Shown: positions 53,762-63,023, numbered from the stretch's first letter. The stretch is 64,000 nt of DNA from JBGTGG01 sp964398945 (GCA_964398945.1 CAYNOT010000002.1:265628-329627), one strand, 5' to 3'. Made by a program: numbers and translations. The notes: a model not told the origin generated them from the sequence alone.

Positions 53762-54562
53762 TCATGAAAGAAAAAAATTGGCCATCGTTTCTTTTGTGAA
53801 TCCATACGTGGACGGCTCTTCCCCGGTAAACTCTTTGAAATTTTTTATAAAATGGGATTGATCATAAAAGCCCGCAAGGAACGAAACATCCGACCAATCG
53901 ATAGTTCCTTGGTTAACCAGGCTGAAAATGTAAGCAAAACGAATAATCCGGCAGTAGAACTTGGGGGATAAGCCGATGTATTCTTTAAAGTACCGCTCCA
54001 GACTTCTTTCACTGATTCCGATTTGTTCCTGAACTTGTTGCAATGTGATTGCCCCCTTGTGGTGAATGATCAATGCTGTGGCTAATTCCCCTTTTGATTT
54101 AGTTGAACCGGGTTTGACAAAATCCAACAAAATATTTTCAATGGCGGCTGTCTTCTCATCAAACGAAGAAGGACGGATTGCAACGTGTTTGATAGCCTGG
54201 ATTGTAGAGGATACTTTCAAATCAATGGGCAACACCGTATCGGTATAGTTGGCAATTTTAATAGAGAAGAGTTTCCGCAAGGCCCAAGGCTGAAATTTTA
54301 ATGCAAACATTCCTACCCTTCCGGTATTTTCCAGAAAGAAGTAATTGCTGATTTGTCCGGCCAACAAGTCTTTTTGTTGAACCGACCATTCGTTGGATGT
54401 TTTTGCGCGGAACGGATCGCCATAATGGAAAATCATTTCGGGATATCCATCCGGGATAATTTTTTCCTGCCGTATCGTTGCATCGCCCTCGCTATCAATC
54501 ATCCAAAAGCTTTTGATGACTCCGGCTAGTTCCTGTACCGGTTCTTTTTGTTTGTAAATCAT
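53762..54562 (-). CDS. AraC-family transcriptional regulator
   Basis: 266 residues from the ATG at 54562. The N-terminal part (SFWMIDSEGDATIRQEKIIPDGYPEMIFHYG) fits the DUF6597 sensing domain. The C-terminal HTH is GAITLQQVQEQIGISERSLERYFKEYIGLSPKFYCRIIRF, ending with WSDVSFLAGFYDQSHFIKNFKEFTG. The target is unknown. It is divergent from the acyl-CoA oxidase-like gene, with 80 bp between their starts, so it may control that gene. Confidence 0.9.
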   Translation of the reverse strand: MIYKQKEPVQELAGVIKSFWMIDSEGDATIRQEKIIPDGYPEMIFHYGDPFRAKTSNEWSVQQKDLLAGQISNYFFLENTGRVGMFALKFQPWALRKLFSIKIANYTDTVLPIDLKVSSTIQAIKHVAIRPSSFDEKTAAIENILLDFVKPGSTKSKGELATALIIHHKGAITLQQVQEQIGISERSLERYFKEYIGLSPKFYCRIIRFAYIFSLVNQGTIDWSDVSFLAGFYDQSHFIKNFKEFTGEEPSTYGFTKETMANFFLS

Positions 54563-54642
54563 GAAGAAGAAAGACCACAATTTGTTTAACTTCCAATTTA
54601 CCAGTGAAATTGGTATTTTTATTATGAACCCAACGTATTGTT

Positions 54643-56943
54643 ATGCTACACTCAACAATTTTTAAAAATAATCCTTCCCTTTTTGTATTTCTTCCTATGT
54701 ATTATGCTGTGTGGGTAGATGCCGTGGTGACCGTTGATGAAATTAAATCCATAAAAAAAATGATCGGGGACCAGCATTGGCTTTCCGATGATGAGCGTGA
54801 ATTCTTATTGGATCAAATTGATCCCGACCACCCTCCCGTGCCGTATGAAGTCAAGCAATGGAACGATGAAATACAACGGGTGGCTGATCAATCGGCAATT
54901 GAGAAGCGCGAAGGACTTGTTGAATTGGGATATAAATTGGTCAGTTTGCATGGAGGCAATAGTGCCCTGTTGGAAGATGTGCGTCCTTCCTTGATTGAAA
55001 TTGAAAATAAACTGGGCGTGATCAGTGGCGAATCTGCCTTGTTGTTCAATCTGAAGAGCAGGGAAACGCTTACCGATAAACAAAAAACCGAACATGCATT
55101 TGATGTCGATACACTGGCGGCAATTTTGGATGGCAGCCAAAAAGAATTGATTGATAAAGTAAAAAAAGTAATTGCGGATCCGTCATTTACTTATGTACAA
55201 ACCGAAAGTTTATCCGGGTATAGGGAGCAGGTGTTGACCTGGTGCAAGCAATTGGCCCATCATGGTTTTGGCGCACGCGCGTATCCAAAAGAATTTGGTG
55301 GTGGTGGTGATATGGAAGGGTACTTCGCAATTATGGAAACACTGAGCTATCATGATTTAAGTTTGGTGATCAAGTTTGGCGTACAGTTTGGTTTGTTTGG
55401 AATGAGCATTTATTTTCTGGGAACTGAAAAACATCATAAAAAATATTTGCAAGACACGGGCAGCTTGAAACTTCCGGGTTGTTTCGCCATGACAGAAACC
55501 GGGCATGGTTCGAATGTGAAGGGAATCTTAACAACGGCAACCTACGATAAGGCGAAGAATATATTTATAATCCATACACCAACGGAAAACGCACGAAAAG
55601 AATACATTGGCAATGCCGCATTGCATGGCCAAATGGCCACTGTGTTTGCAAAACTTATATTGGATGGAAAAGATTATGGCGTGAATGCTTTCCTTGTTCC
55701 GATCCGGAATGCGAAGGGCAACGTGTTGGAAGGAATCACCATAAAAGATTGTGGCCCAAAGATGGGCCTCAATGGGGTTGACAACGGTGTGATTTATTTC
55801 GACAACGTTTCCATCCCCTATGAAAACATGTTGGACCGGTTTGCGCAGGTGGATGCCGAAGGAAAATTTGCCAGCCCGATCGCCAGTGACAACCGCAGGT
55901 TCTTCACCATGTTGGGCACATTGGTTGGTGGGAGGATTGGAATCCCACGATCAGGAAACAGTGCTTCTAAATCAGGGCTTGCCATTGCGATTAAATATGG
56001 TGATCAACGCAGGCAGTTTGGGCCTGACCATGCACCCGAAGTTCCCATTTTAAATTATCGCACCCATCAGCGAAGGCTCATGCCATTGTTGGCAAATGTG
56101 TATGCATTGCATTTCGCATTGCACTACCTGACCAATCGGTTTCTCAACAGAAGTGAAAAAGATATGCAAGAGATCGAAGCGCTGGCGGCTGGTTTAAAAT
56201 CATTCGCCACCTGGAACACAACGGCAACCCTGCAAGAATGCCGCGAAGCATGTGGTGGAAAAGGATATTTGTCCGAGAACAGGATTGATGCGTTGAAAAA
56301 CGATACGGATATTTTTACCACGTTTGAAGGCGACAATACGGTGCTCATGCAACTGGTGGCCAAGAGCAGGCTTACGGAATTTAAGCAGGAGTTTAGCAAT
56401 ATGAATTTCTTTGGGATTTTGAATTACGTTGTTGATCAAGCTGCCACTTCATTTTCTGAAATGAACCCGATCATTGTGCGCAAAACCGATACAGAACATT
56501 TGCTTGATCCTGGATTTCAGTTGGATGCTTTTCGTTATCGGGAGCGTGATATTTTAACATCCGCGGCAAGAAGGTTGAAAAAGCATTTGGATAGCGGCAT
56601 GGATTCGTTCGATGCATTCAATCAATGTCAGTTTCATTTGTTGAATGTCGGCCATGCGTACATCGAGCGGATTGTGTTGGAGCAGTTTATTGAGCAAGTT
56701 GAAAGGACAGAAGATGAAAATTGCAAGGTTGCATTAAAGAAACTTTGCGATCTCTTTGCGCTCTCGCAAATCGAGAAAAACAAAGGCTGGTATTTGGAGC
56801 ACGATTATATGACGGGCACGAAAACGAAAGCGATCCGGAGGTTGGTAAATCTGTTATGTTGGGAAGTACGGCAGGATGCAGTCCCGCTGGTAGAAGCTTT
56901 TAAAATACCGGATAGTTGTTTGGCGGCACCGATTGTAGTGTAG
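54643..56943 (+). CDS. Acyl-CoA oxidase/dehydrogenase family enzyme with N-terminal extension
   Basis: 766 residues. The core (about 185-590) is the acyl-CoA oxidase type: CFAMTETGHGSNVKGI (FAD/substrate loop), GPKMGLNGVDNGVIYFDNV, and CREACGGKGYLSENRIDALKNDTDIFTTFEGDNTVLMQ, where the Glu of FEGDN is the expected base. A long C-terminal helical domain follows, as in peroxisomal oxidases. The first about 110 residues (AVWVDAVVTVDEIKSIKKMI) are an extra helical domain somewhat like TerB. It oxidises acyl-CoA in the cytosol. It is divergent from an AraC gene. Confidence 0.85.
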   Translation: MLHSTIFKNNPSLFVFLPMYYAVWVDAVVTVDEIKSIKKMIGDQHWLSDDEREFLLDQIDPDHPPVPYEVKQWNDEIQRVADQSAIEKREGLVELGYKLVSLHGGNSALLEDVRPSLIEIENKLGVISGESALLFNLKSRETLTDKQKTEHAFDVDTLAAILDGSQKELIDKVKKVIADPSFTYVQTESLSGYREQVLTWCKQLAHHGFGARAYPKEFGGGGDMEGYFAIMETLSYHDLSLVIKFGVQFGLFGMSIYFLGTEKHHKKYLQDTGSLKLPGCFAMTETGHGSNVKGILTTATYDKAKNIFIIHTPTENARKEYIGNAALHGQMATVFAKLILDGKDYGVNAFLVPIRNAKGNVLEGITIKDCGPKMGLNGVDNGVIYFDNVSIPYENMLDRFAQVDAEGKFASPIASDNRRFFTMLGTLVGGRIGIPRSGNSASKSGLAIAIKYGDQRRQFGPDHAPEVPILNYRTHQRRLMPLLANVYALHFALHYLTNRFLNRSEKDMQEIEALAAGLKSFATWNTTATLQECREACGGKGYLSENRIDALKNDTDIFTTFEGDNTVLMQLVAKSRLTEFKQEFSNMNFFGILNYVVDQAATSFSEMNPIIVRKTDTEHLLDPGFQLDAFRYRERDILTSAARRLKKHLDSGMDSFDAFNQCQFHLLNVGHAYIERIVLEQFIEQVERTEDENCKVALKKLCDLFALSQIEKNKGWYLEHDYMTGTKTKAIRRLVNLLCWEVRQDAVPLVEAFKIPDSCLAAPIVV

Positions 56944-57176
56944 GAATTCTGAGTTATGGATGATAGGATATGAGTTGATGGGGTTTAATTAAAATCATAA
57001 TTCGCTAATCACTAATCTTAAGTCACCAATCAATTTGAATTGCGATTATTTTTTTATCATCCAACAATTATACTGGATGCTAGATGCTGTCTAGTATCCA
57101 GCATCTGGTATCTACAATTCATCTTGATACTTACGTCTGCATTCAGTAACTTGATTTCAACCAAACTCAATCCCTC

Positions 57177-58502
57177 ATGGACAGAAGAAGATTTATCCAA
57201 AATTCGGGCATTACGCTCGGTGCTTTTAGCACGCTCCCATTATTAAATAGTTGTGAAAGCAAAGCAACGCATACCGTTGGATCAGGAACAGTTCCGCCAC
57301 TTGATGGAACGTGGGAATCCGTTCGCAAGCAGTTTGTTATTTCGCACAAGAATGTCCAAATGGCGCAAATGTTGTTCGCGTCCCATCCAGCGCCTGTGCG
57401 TGCTGCTATTGAAATGCACCGTCAGAAATTTGATGAGAGCCCGGCTGAATACTGGGAGGAAAATTTTCAAACAGCCGAGCCAAAAGTATTGGCGGCTGCC
57501 GCACGCTATTTACAATGCCAGCCGGAAGAAATAGCCTTGACGGATAGTACTACACAAGGATTGGGCACGCTTTATACAGGCTTGAAATTAAAGGCCGGTG
57601 ATGAAATACTCACCACAACGCACGATCACTATGCCACCGAAAAATCACTGGAGTTTGCGGCATTGCGAAGTGGCGCGAGTATCAAACGTATTGATGAATA
57701 TGCCAATCCTTTTACCGTTACGGTAGATGAAGTAGTTACCAACTTGCAGAAAAGCATTTCTGATAAGACACGCATTGTTGCCGTTACCTGGGTGCATTCA
57801 TGTACGGGTGTTAAACTTCCCATTGCTGCCATAGGCGCCATGATTCAGGATGAAAATAAAAAACGAAACGAAGACAACCGGATTTATTTCTGTGTAGATG
57901 GCGTCCACGGTTTTGGTGTAGAAGACATTTCCATCGAAAAAATGAACTGTGATTTTTTCTGTGCGGGAACACACAAATGGCTATTTGGCCCGCGCGGAAC
58001 GGGTATTGTCTGGGGACGAAAAGATGCATGGGATATGGTGGTTCCTATTATACCGGCATTTAGTGATGGTTCCTATGGCGACTGGCTGGGCTTTCCTGTT
58101 CCGGGTGGAATCAATTTTTCAGACAAATTCTCGCCAGGTGGGTTTCATGCTTTCGAACACCGTTGGTCGTTGAATGAAGCTTTTGATTTTCAACTGGCAA
58201 TGGGGAAGGAGAAGGTTCAATCCCGGATGCGTGAATTTGCCGGAAAAGTAAAAGGCGCTTTGGCAGGGATGAACCATGTAACATTGTATACACCACTGGA
58301 TGAAAATCTTTCATCAGGTATCAATTGCTTCGAAGTAAAAGGACAAACGGCAGAAGAAACTGTAAAAGCTTTGCATGAAAAGGGGATTATTGGAAGCTCA
58401 ACCCCATACCGGACCAGTTATGCGCGATTGACGCCTTGCGTGATCAATACTTCTGAAGAAATTGACAGAAGTCTTCAGGCAGTGGAAAGTTTTATAAGCT
58501 AG
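57177..58502 (+). CDS. Exported class V aminotransferase-like protein (isopenicillin-N-epimerase type)
   Basis: 441 residues. The N-terminus MDRRRFIQNSGITLG has the twin-arginine motif RRxFI and then LPLLNSC, a possible lipobox, so export in folded form is likely. The fold-type I PLP region is clear: TDSTTQGLGT, TTTHDHYATE, VDGVHGFGV and the Lys-containing AGTHKWLFGPRGTGIVWG (Lys at about 267). The substrate is unknown. Inverted AT-rich motifs (about 57002-57018 and 58543-58558) flank it. It lies where cas9 would be expected upstream of cas1. Confidence 0.85.
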   Translation: MDRRRFIQNSGITLGAFSTLPLLNSCESKATHTVGSGTVPPLDGTWESVRKQFVISHKNVQMAQMLFASHPAPVRAAIEMHRQKFDESPAEYWEENFQTAEPKVLAAAARYLQCQPEEIALTDSTTQGLGTLYTGLKLKAGDEILTTTHDHYATEKSLEFAALRSGASIKRIDEYANPFTVTVDEVVTNLQKSISDKTRIVAVTWVHSCTGVKLPIAAIGAMIQDENKKRNEDNRIYFCVDGVHGFGVEDISIEKMNCDFFCAGTHKWLFGPRGTGIVWGRKDAWDMVVPIIPAFSDGSYGDWLGFPVPGGINFSDKFSPGGFHAFEHRWSLNEAFDFQLAMGKEKVQSRMREFAGKVKGALAGMNHVTLYTPLDENLSSGINCFEVKGQTAEETVKALHEKGIIGSSTPYRTSYARLTPCVINTSEEIDRSLQAVESFIS

Positions 58503-58755
58503 TTCCCGACAAGTCACTACTCTAAAACCTAAAATTTTTAAATTGATTAGCGATTAGTGATTTCAGGCAAGGACATGCGGTGCATTTGACAGGATAATTC
58601 AAATATAATTTCAGAAATTAATAATGATGATTGGCCATTCCTACCCCAAAGGAAAATATTCCCGATTTTACAACAAGCAGTTATACAGAACTTTAAATAC
58701 TTCTCCAAAAGCAACACTTTAAGGTTTTGGCACGATGATTGGCAAATTATTCCCC

Positions 58756-59688
58756 ATGATCAAACGCACCCTCTATTTTGGAAACCCTGCGTACCTCAGC
58801 CGCAAGCTTGAGCAGTTGGTGGTGCGCCTCCCGGAAGTCGAAAAGAATCCTACTTTGCCCGAGTCGTTTAAAAAAGAGGCACAGGCCACCATCCCGATTG
58901 AAGACATTGGTGTGGTGGTACTTGACCATCCGCGTATCGTGATATCACAAAACCTGATGGAGGGGTTGATCGAAAACAATGTTGCATTTGTTACGTGCAA
59001 TAAAACCCACCACCCCATTGGGCTGATGCTCAACCTGGCAGGGAACACACTGCAATCCGCAAAATTTAGAAGCCAGCTTTCTGCAGGCCAGCCTTTGCTC
59101 AAACAACTCTGGCAGCAAACCATAAAAGCAAAGATCGCCAACCAGGCGATGGTGCTGAAAAGCATTGGCAAAGAGGCCGGAAACCTGATGAAATGGGCAG
59201 GGGATGTGCGGTCGGGCGATCCCGATAACCTCGAAGCCCGGGCGGCTGCCTATTATTGGAAAAATATTTTCCCTGCTATTCCCGGTTTCAGGCGTGAGCG
59301 CGAAGGCATTCCACCCAATAACTTGTTGAACTATGCCTACGCCATCCTGCGGGCAGTGGTTGCCCGCAGCCTGGTAGGGTCCGGCTTGTTGCCCACATTG
59401 GGCATCCATCACCACAACCAATACAACCATTATTGCCTGGCCGATGATATAATGGAACCGTACCGCCCGTTCGCGGATGCTTTGGTCATTGAAGTAATCA
59501 AGAACGGTGAGGATTTCAACGAACTTGCCCCATCCATAAAAAAACAATTGTTGGGCATTGCCACTGTGGATACAATAGTGGATGGGGAAAGGAGCCCGTT
59601 GATGATCGCTGTCCAGAGGACCACTGCCTCGCTGGCAAAGTGTTTTGAGGGGAAAGCAAAGAAAATCATGTACCCCAAAATTCAATAG
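58756..59688 (+). CDS. cas1: CRISPR-associated integrase Cas1, type II-like
   Basis: 310 residues from the ATG at 58756 (MIKRTLYFGNPAYLS, the usual type II start); an ATG 21 bp earlier is possible. Metal-binding residues fit: Glu160 in LEARAAAYYW, the His cluster in GIHHHNQYNH (about 218) and the acidic LADDIMEPYRP (about 230). Cas1 inserts new spacers as a complex with Cas2. The gene is 3 bp upstream of cas2. No cas9 precedes it; the 253-bp gap upstream holds no recognised gene. Confidence 0.95.
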   Translation: MIKRTLYFGNPAYLSRKLEQLVVRLPEVEKNPTLPESFKKEAQATIPIEDIGVVVLDHPRIVISQNLMEGLIENNVAFVTCNKTHHPIGLMLNLAGNTLQSAKFRSQLSAGQPLLKQLWQQTIKAKIANQAMVLKSIGKEAGNLMKWAGDVRSGDPDNLEARAAAYYWKNIFPAIPGFRREREGIPPNNLLNYAYAILRAVVARSLVGSGLLPTLGIHHHNQYNHYCLADDIMEPYRPFADALVIEVIKNGEDFNELAPSIKKQLLGIATVDTIVDGERSPLMIAVQRTTASLAKCFEGKAKKIMYPKIQ

Positions 59689-59691
59689 GCC

Positions 59692-60021
59692 ATGCGCCTC
59701 AATGAATACCGTGTTATGTGGATCATGGTGCTGTTCGACCTGCCAACCGATACGAAAAAAGACAGGAGGAACTATGCCCAGTTCCGAAAAATGATGATGA
59801 AGGATGGCTTTTCCATGTTCCAGTTCAGTGCTTACCTGCGCCATTGCCCCAGCCGCGAAAATGCCGATGTGCACGTGAAGCGGGTGCAGAAAAACCTGCC
59901 ACCCAAAGGCCATGTCGGCATCTTTACCATTACCGACAAGCAATTCGGGATGATGCAGATTTTTTACGGAAAGGAGGAGAAAGAAAAGCCCGACATACCC
60001 CAGCAATTGGAGCTTTTTTGA
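59692..60021 (+). CDS. cas2: CRISPR-associated protein Cas2
   Basis: 109 residues. The ferredoxin-like start RVMWIMVLFDLPTDTKKDRRNYAQFRKMMMKDGF carries the conserved Asp of Cas2 (VLFDLPT), and FQFSAYLRHCPSRENADVHVKRV matches the second half. The longer loop and C-terminal tail are usual in type II. Cas2 is the scaffold of the Cas1-Cas2 integrase. It ends 53 bp before an antitoxin gene. Confidence 0.95.
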   Translation: MRLNEYRVMWIMVLFDLPTDTKKDRRNYAQFRKMMMKDGFSMFQFSAYLRHCPSRENADVHVKRVQKNLPPKGHVGIFTITDKQFGMMQIFYGKEEKEKPDIPQQLELF

Positions 60022-60029
60022 ATACTTTT

Positions 60030-60063
60030 ATAAATCATATTTATGGTTTTTATTTACGTAAAT
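60030..60063. promoter_or_regulatory. Two palindromes, candidate operator of the toxin-antitoxin pair
   Basis: ATAAAT-CAT-ATTTAT (60030-60044) and ATTTACGTAAAT (60052-60063) are both perfect inverted repeats, filling most of the 52-bp gap between cas2 and the antitoxin. Ribbon-helix-helix antitoxins normally repress their own promoter through such sites. TACTTTTA at 60023-60030 is one base off the -7 consensus. The pair thus seems to have its own promoter. Confidence 0.6.
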
Positions 60064-60073
60064 TTATTTTTTT

Positions 60074-60307
60074 ATGGCCACGTTTACCAGTACACTCCCG
60101 GATGATCTGCTCCATTTGCTTTCCGAAAAGGCGAAAGCACTTTCGCTTCCTAAAAACAGGTTGATGGAAAATGCCCTCAGGCTTTACTTAGAACACCTTG
60201 AAAAGGCTGAATACATAAAATCGTATAAGCAGGCTGCCAACGATGCGGATATCCTTTCCATAGCCGAAGAAGGCATGGCCGATTACCTCAATCAACTTAA
60301 CACATAA
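60074..60307 (+). CDS. Ribbon-helix-helix-type antitoxin
   Basis: 77 residues. The N-terminal strand and two helices (FTSTLPDDLLHLLSEKAKALSLPKNRLMENALRLYLEHLEKA) fit a ribbon-helix-helix DNA-binding domain, and the acidic C-terminal tail (DADILSIAEEGMADYLNQL) should wrap the toxin. Its TAA shares one base with the toxin ATG (TAATG), the normal toxin-antitoxin coupling. It lies between cas2 and the CRISPR array. Confidence 0.85.
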   Translation: MATFTSTLPDDLLHLLSEKAKALSLPKNRLMENALRLYLEHLEKAEYIKSYKQAANDADILSIAEEGMADYLNQLNT

Positions 60308-60651
60308 TGCCTACTGGTATCCGGCAGGGGGAAATCTGGCAAGCCGATTTGAACCCCGTAAAAGGAAGCGAACAGGCTGGTTTCAGGCCGATAGTTGTGT
60401 TAAGCGGAAACCTGCTGAACCAGCACCTTGGTGTCGTCATTGTTGTTCCGCTCACCACGAAAACCAAGAACTATAAAGGAAACCCAGTCCTTAAACCCTC
60501 TCAAACAAACGGGTTAAAGAACGAATCGGAAATGTTGGTTTTCCACATCCGGGCGGTTTCGAAAGACCGCTTGGTGAAGAAAATGGGAACGATCAACCCG
60601 GACGAACTCGCACAGGCCACCAAAACCCTGAATGATATATTGAAGTATTGA
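60307..60651 (+). CDS. MazF/PemK-family mRNA-interferase toxin
   Basis: 114 residues. RQGEIWQADLNPVKGSEQAGFRPIVVLSGN, then VVPLTTKTKN and LVFHIRAVSKDRLVKKMGTI, match the MazF/PemK fold, including the 'GSEQAG.RP' loop with the expected Arg and the TT of the active-site strand. MazF toxins cut mRNA at short motifs. No disabling change is seen. It is followed by a strong terminator that isolates it from the array. Confidence 0.92.
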   Translation: MPTGIRQGEIWQADLNPVKGSEQAGFRPIVVLSGNLLNQHLGVVIVVPLTTKTKNYKGNPVLKPSQTNGLKNESEMLVFHIRAVSKDRLVKKMGTINPDELAQATKTLNDILKY

Positions 60652-60656
60652 AGCAA

Positions 60657-60704
60657 AAAAGCCCGGCTGTCCCTAAAATTTTGGACTGCCGGGCTTTTGT
60701 TTTT
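60657..60704 (+). terminator. Rho-independent terminator after the toxin gene
   Basis: AAAAGCCCGGC-T-GTCC (60657-60672) pairs with GGAC-T-GCCGGGCTTTT (60683-60698), with one T-T mismatch, followed by GTTTTT. It ends the transcript that runs from cas1-cas2 or from the toxin-antitoxin promoter. Confidence 0.85.
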
Positions 60705-60777
60705 GACACCATTGGTTGTTTTGACCCTCGGAAACTGCTTTTAAAGCCTTGATATACAGGGTATAAAAGCAAAATCA
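60705..60777. other. Array-flanking segment (possible leader)
   Basis: These 73 bp lie between the terminator and the first repeat. They contain no gene. Position next to the intact, cas-proximal array end makes this the likelier site of spacer acquisition, but no leader motif can be proved. Confidence 0.4.
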
Positions 60778-62988
60778 GATGTCAAAGATCGTTTGTTGAA
60801 AGCAAATCACAACTTGCAACCAAGGCGCAAATTGAATCCCGCAGATGTCAAAGATCGTTTGTTGAAAGCAAATCACAACAGAATTGGAACTTCACCTACA
60901 CACCCGGAAAGATGTCAAAGATCGTTTGTTGAAAGCAAATCACAACAATTTTGCAACTGGTGTACGCTATGGATAGGATGTCAAAGATCGTTTGTTGAAA
61001 GCAAATCACAACACGGAAGGCGAAAGGATAACAGGTGAATGGGATGTCAAAGATCGTTTGTTGAAAGCAAATCACAACTGTATTGGGATGATACAAACAG
61101 TCAAACAAGATGTCAAAGATCGTTTGTTGAAAGCAAATCACAACGAAAATAAAAGCCATGTGGGAATCATCCTTGATGTCAAAGATCGTTTGTTGAAAGC
61201 AAATCACAACCCATTTCCGTGCTGCAAAACGTTACTGTTTGATGTCAAAGATCGTTTGTTGAAAGCAAATCACAACCCACCTTCATCGGTATATCCATTT
61301 TGTAGGGATGTCAAAGATCGTTTGTTGAAAGCAAATCACAACAGTTGGATTCAAGTCTTTCCAAATACCACAGATGTCAAAGATCGTTTGTTGAAAGCAA
61401 ATCACAACTAAGGCTGAATGGGTTAAGCAATGCAAGCAGATGTCAAAGATCGTTTGTTGAAAGCAAATCACAACGTGTGGAGGCATTAATATTTGTAATC
61501 CGGAGATGTCAAAGATCGTTTGTTGAAAGCAAATCACAACAGTCATCGTAGTGAGTTGATAGAAATGCCGGATGTCAAAGATCGTTTGTTGAAAGCAAAT
61601 CACAACGACCGGGCGTGGTTGATTATAATTAAAAGTGATGTCAAAGATCGTTTGTTGAAAGCAAATCACAACCTCCAACAGGGGTTGATAAATCGGTGAA
61701 ATGATGTCAAAGATCGTTTGTTGAAAGCAAATCACAACAAAGACGGCATTGATTTGCTCAACGAATTGGGATGTCAAAGATCGTTTGTTGAAAGCAAATC
61801 ACAACGAAAGAGTACGAAGTATGGACAAAATATTGATGTCAAAGATCGTTTGTTGAAAGCAAATCACAACGCCGTACCTGTAGTAATTACAGGACTTAAA
61901 GATGTCAAAGATCGTTTGTTGAAAGCAAATCACAACAAAAATTGATAGGTAAATCAGCTTTCAAGTGATGTCAAAGATCGTTTGTTGAAAGCAAATCACA
62001 ACTGAAAAATCACAGGCTTACGCGTTACTGGTGATGTCAAAGATCGTTTGTTGAAAGCAAATCACAACCAGGAAACGATATATCTACAATCAAAACGGGA
62101 TGTCAAAGATCGTTTGTTGAAAGCAAATCACAACTGTCTTTAGCGTTTTATTGATAAATCAAAGATGTCAAAGATCGTTTGTTGAAAGCAAATCACAACT
62201 GGGGGCTGCCTATTATCAATACGTCAAGGATGTCAAAGATCGTTTGTTGAAAGCAAATCACAACACGGCTCCTGATTGGCATAATTGCTCGTTAGATGTC
62301 AAAGATCGTTTGTTGAAAGCAAATCACAACTCTCTTCCTTATAGATATTACGGTCAAGTGGATGTCAAAGATCGTTTGTTGAAAGCAAATCACAACAAAC
62401 ATCAAAAATATGCCTCGTAATTTTGGATGTCAAAGATCGTTTGTTGAAAGCAAATCACAACACCTATACCTTTGCATTCATGGGAAAGAAAGATGTCAAA
62501 GATCGTTTGTTGAAAGCAAATCACAACAGACTATCGCATATCCTTATGGATTTTTGGATGTCAAAGATCGTTTGTTGAAAGCAAATCACAACCAGACGTT
62601 GAAACTATATCCCCGGTTTCGGGATGTCAAAGATCGTTTGTTGAAAGCAAATCACAACCACCCGACCTCTCTTATAGCGCTCAAACATGATGTCAAAGAT
62701 CGTTTGTTGAAAGCAAATCACAACTAGGAGCGTTCGGGCTTGTTACAGGGATGGCGATGTCAAAGATCGTTTGTTGAAAGCAAATCACAACAGGCAAACT
62801 GATTATGCCCGGCAATCAGGAGATGTCAAAGATCGTTTGTTGAAAGCAAATCACAACTGAAGTGTGGTTTTTCTCCTACTAGATATGATGTCAAAGATCG
62901 TTTGTTGAAAGCAAATCACAACCCACTTGTTGGGCTTGTAATCAATAAACACGATGTCAAAGATCGTTTGTTGAAAGCAAATCACAAC
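60778..62988 (-). CRISPR. CRISPR array, 34 repeats of 36 bp and 33 complete spacers, type II-C-like
   Basis: The plus-strand repeat begins GATGTCAAAGATCG and ends AAAGCAAATCACAAC; all 34 copies appear identical. Spacers are 29-31 nt and all differ. On the minus strand the repeat reads GTTGTGATTTGCTTTC..., the start shared, as I recall it, with type II-C repeats of Bacteroides fragilis, so crRNAs are probably made leftward. First repeat starts at 60778, last complete one at 62953. A spacer-sized piece and a repeat stub follow. Many apparent frames across it are only translated repeats. Confidence 0.97.
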
Positions 62989-63023
62989 GTGAAAACAAAG
63001 ATAATTTCTTGGTAAAGGATGTC
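62989..63023 (-). repeat. Terminal spacer plus truncated repeat at the distal array end
   Basis: 29 bases (62989-63017), exactly spacer-sized, are followed by GATGTC (63018-63023), the first six bases of the repeat. The next base would be A in the repeat but the sequence goes on GTCGAAACAG. The array is therefore cut off inside its 35th repeat. Confidence 0.75.

Noticed and set aside
58550..58600. Weak likeness of GTGATTT...TTTGACA (58556-58590) to the CRISPR repeat, a possible tracrRNA anti-repeat
   Set aside because: Only the two 7-mers match and the spacing differs by 4 nt; GATTAGTGATT-type motifs also occur elsewhere between genes, so chance is likelier.
58706..58726. AAAAGCAACACTTTAAGG upstream of cas1 as a tracrRNA anti-repeat
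   Set aside because: Pairing with the repeat would be only about 7 plus 3 bp, and the RNA would run straight into cas1; too weak without expression data.
58945..60006. 353-codon open frame on the minus strand opposite cas1 and cas2
   Set aside because: It is fully antisense to two well-supported cas genes, its translation is rich in His, Cys and Gln with no domain, and it is best explained as a shadow frame.
62200..62228. Spacer sharing GGCTGCCTATTAT (13 nt) with cas1 near 59246
   Set aside because: A 13-nt match somewhere in the window is expected by chance with 33 spacers, so self-targeting is not supported.
60778..62988. Several open frames of 60-164 codons across the array
   Set aside because: They are translations of the 36-bp repeat (repeating DVKDRLLKANHN or VVICFQQTIFDI) and not proteins.
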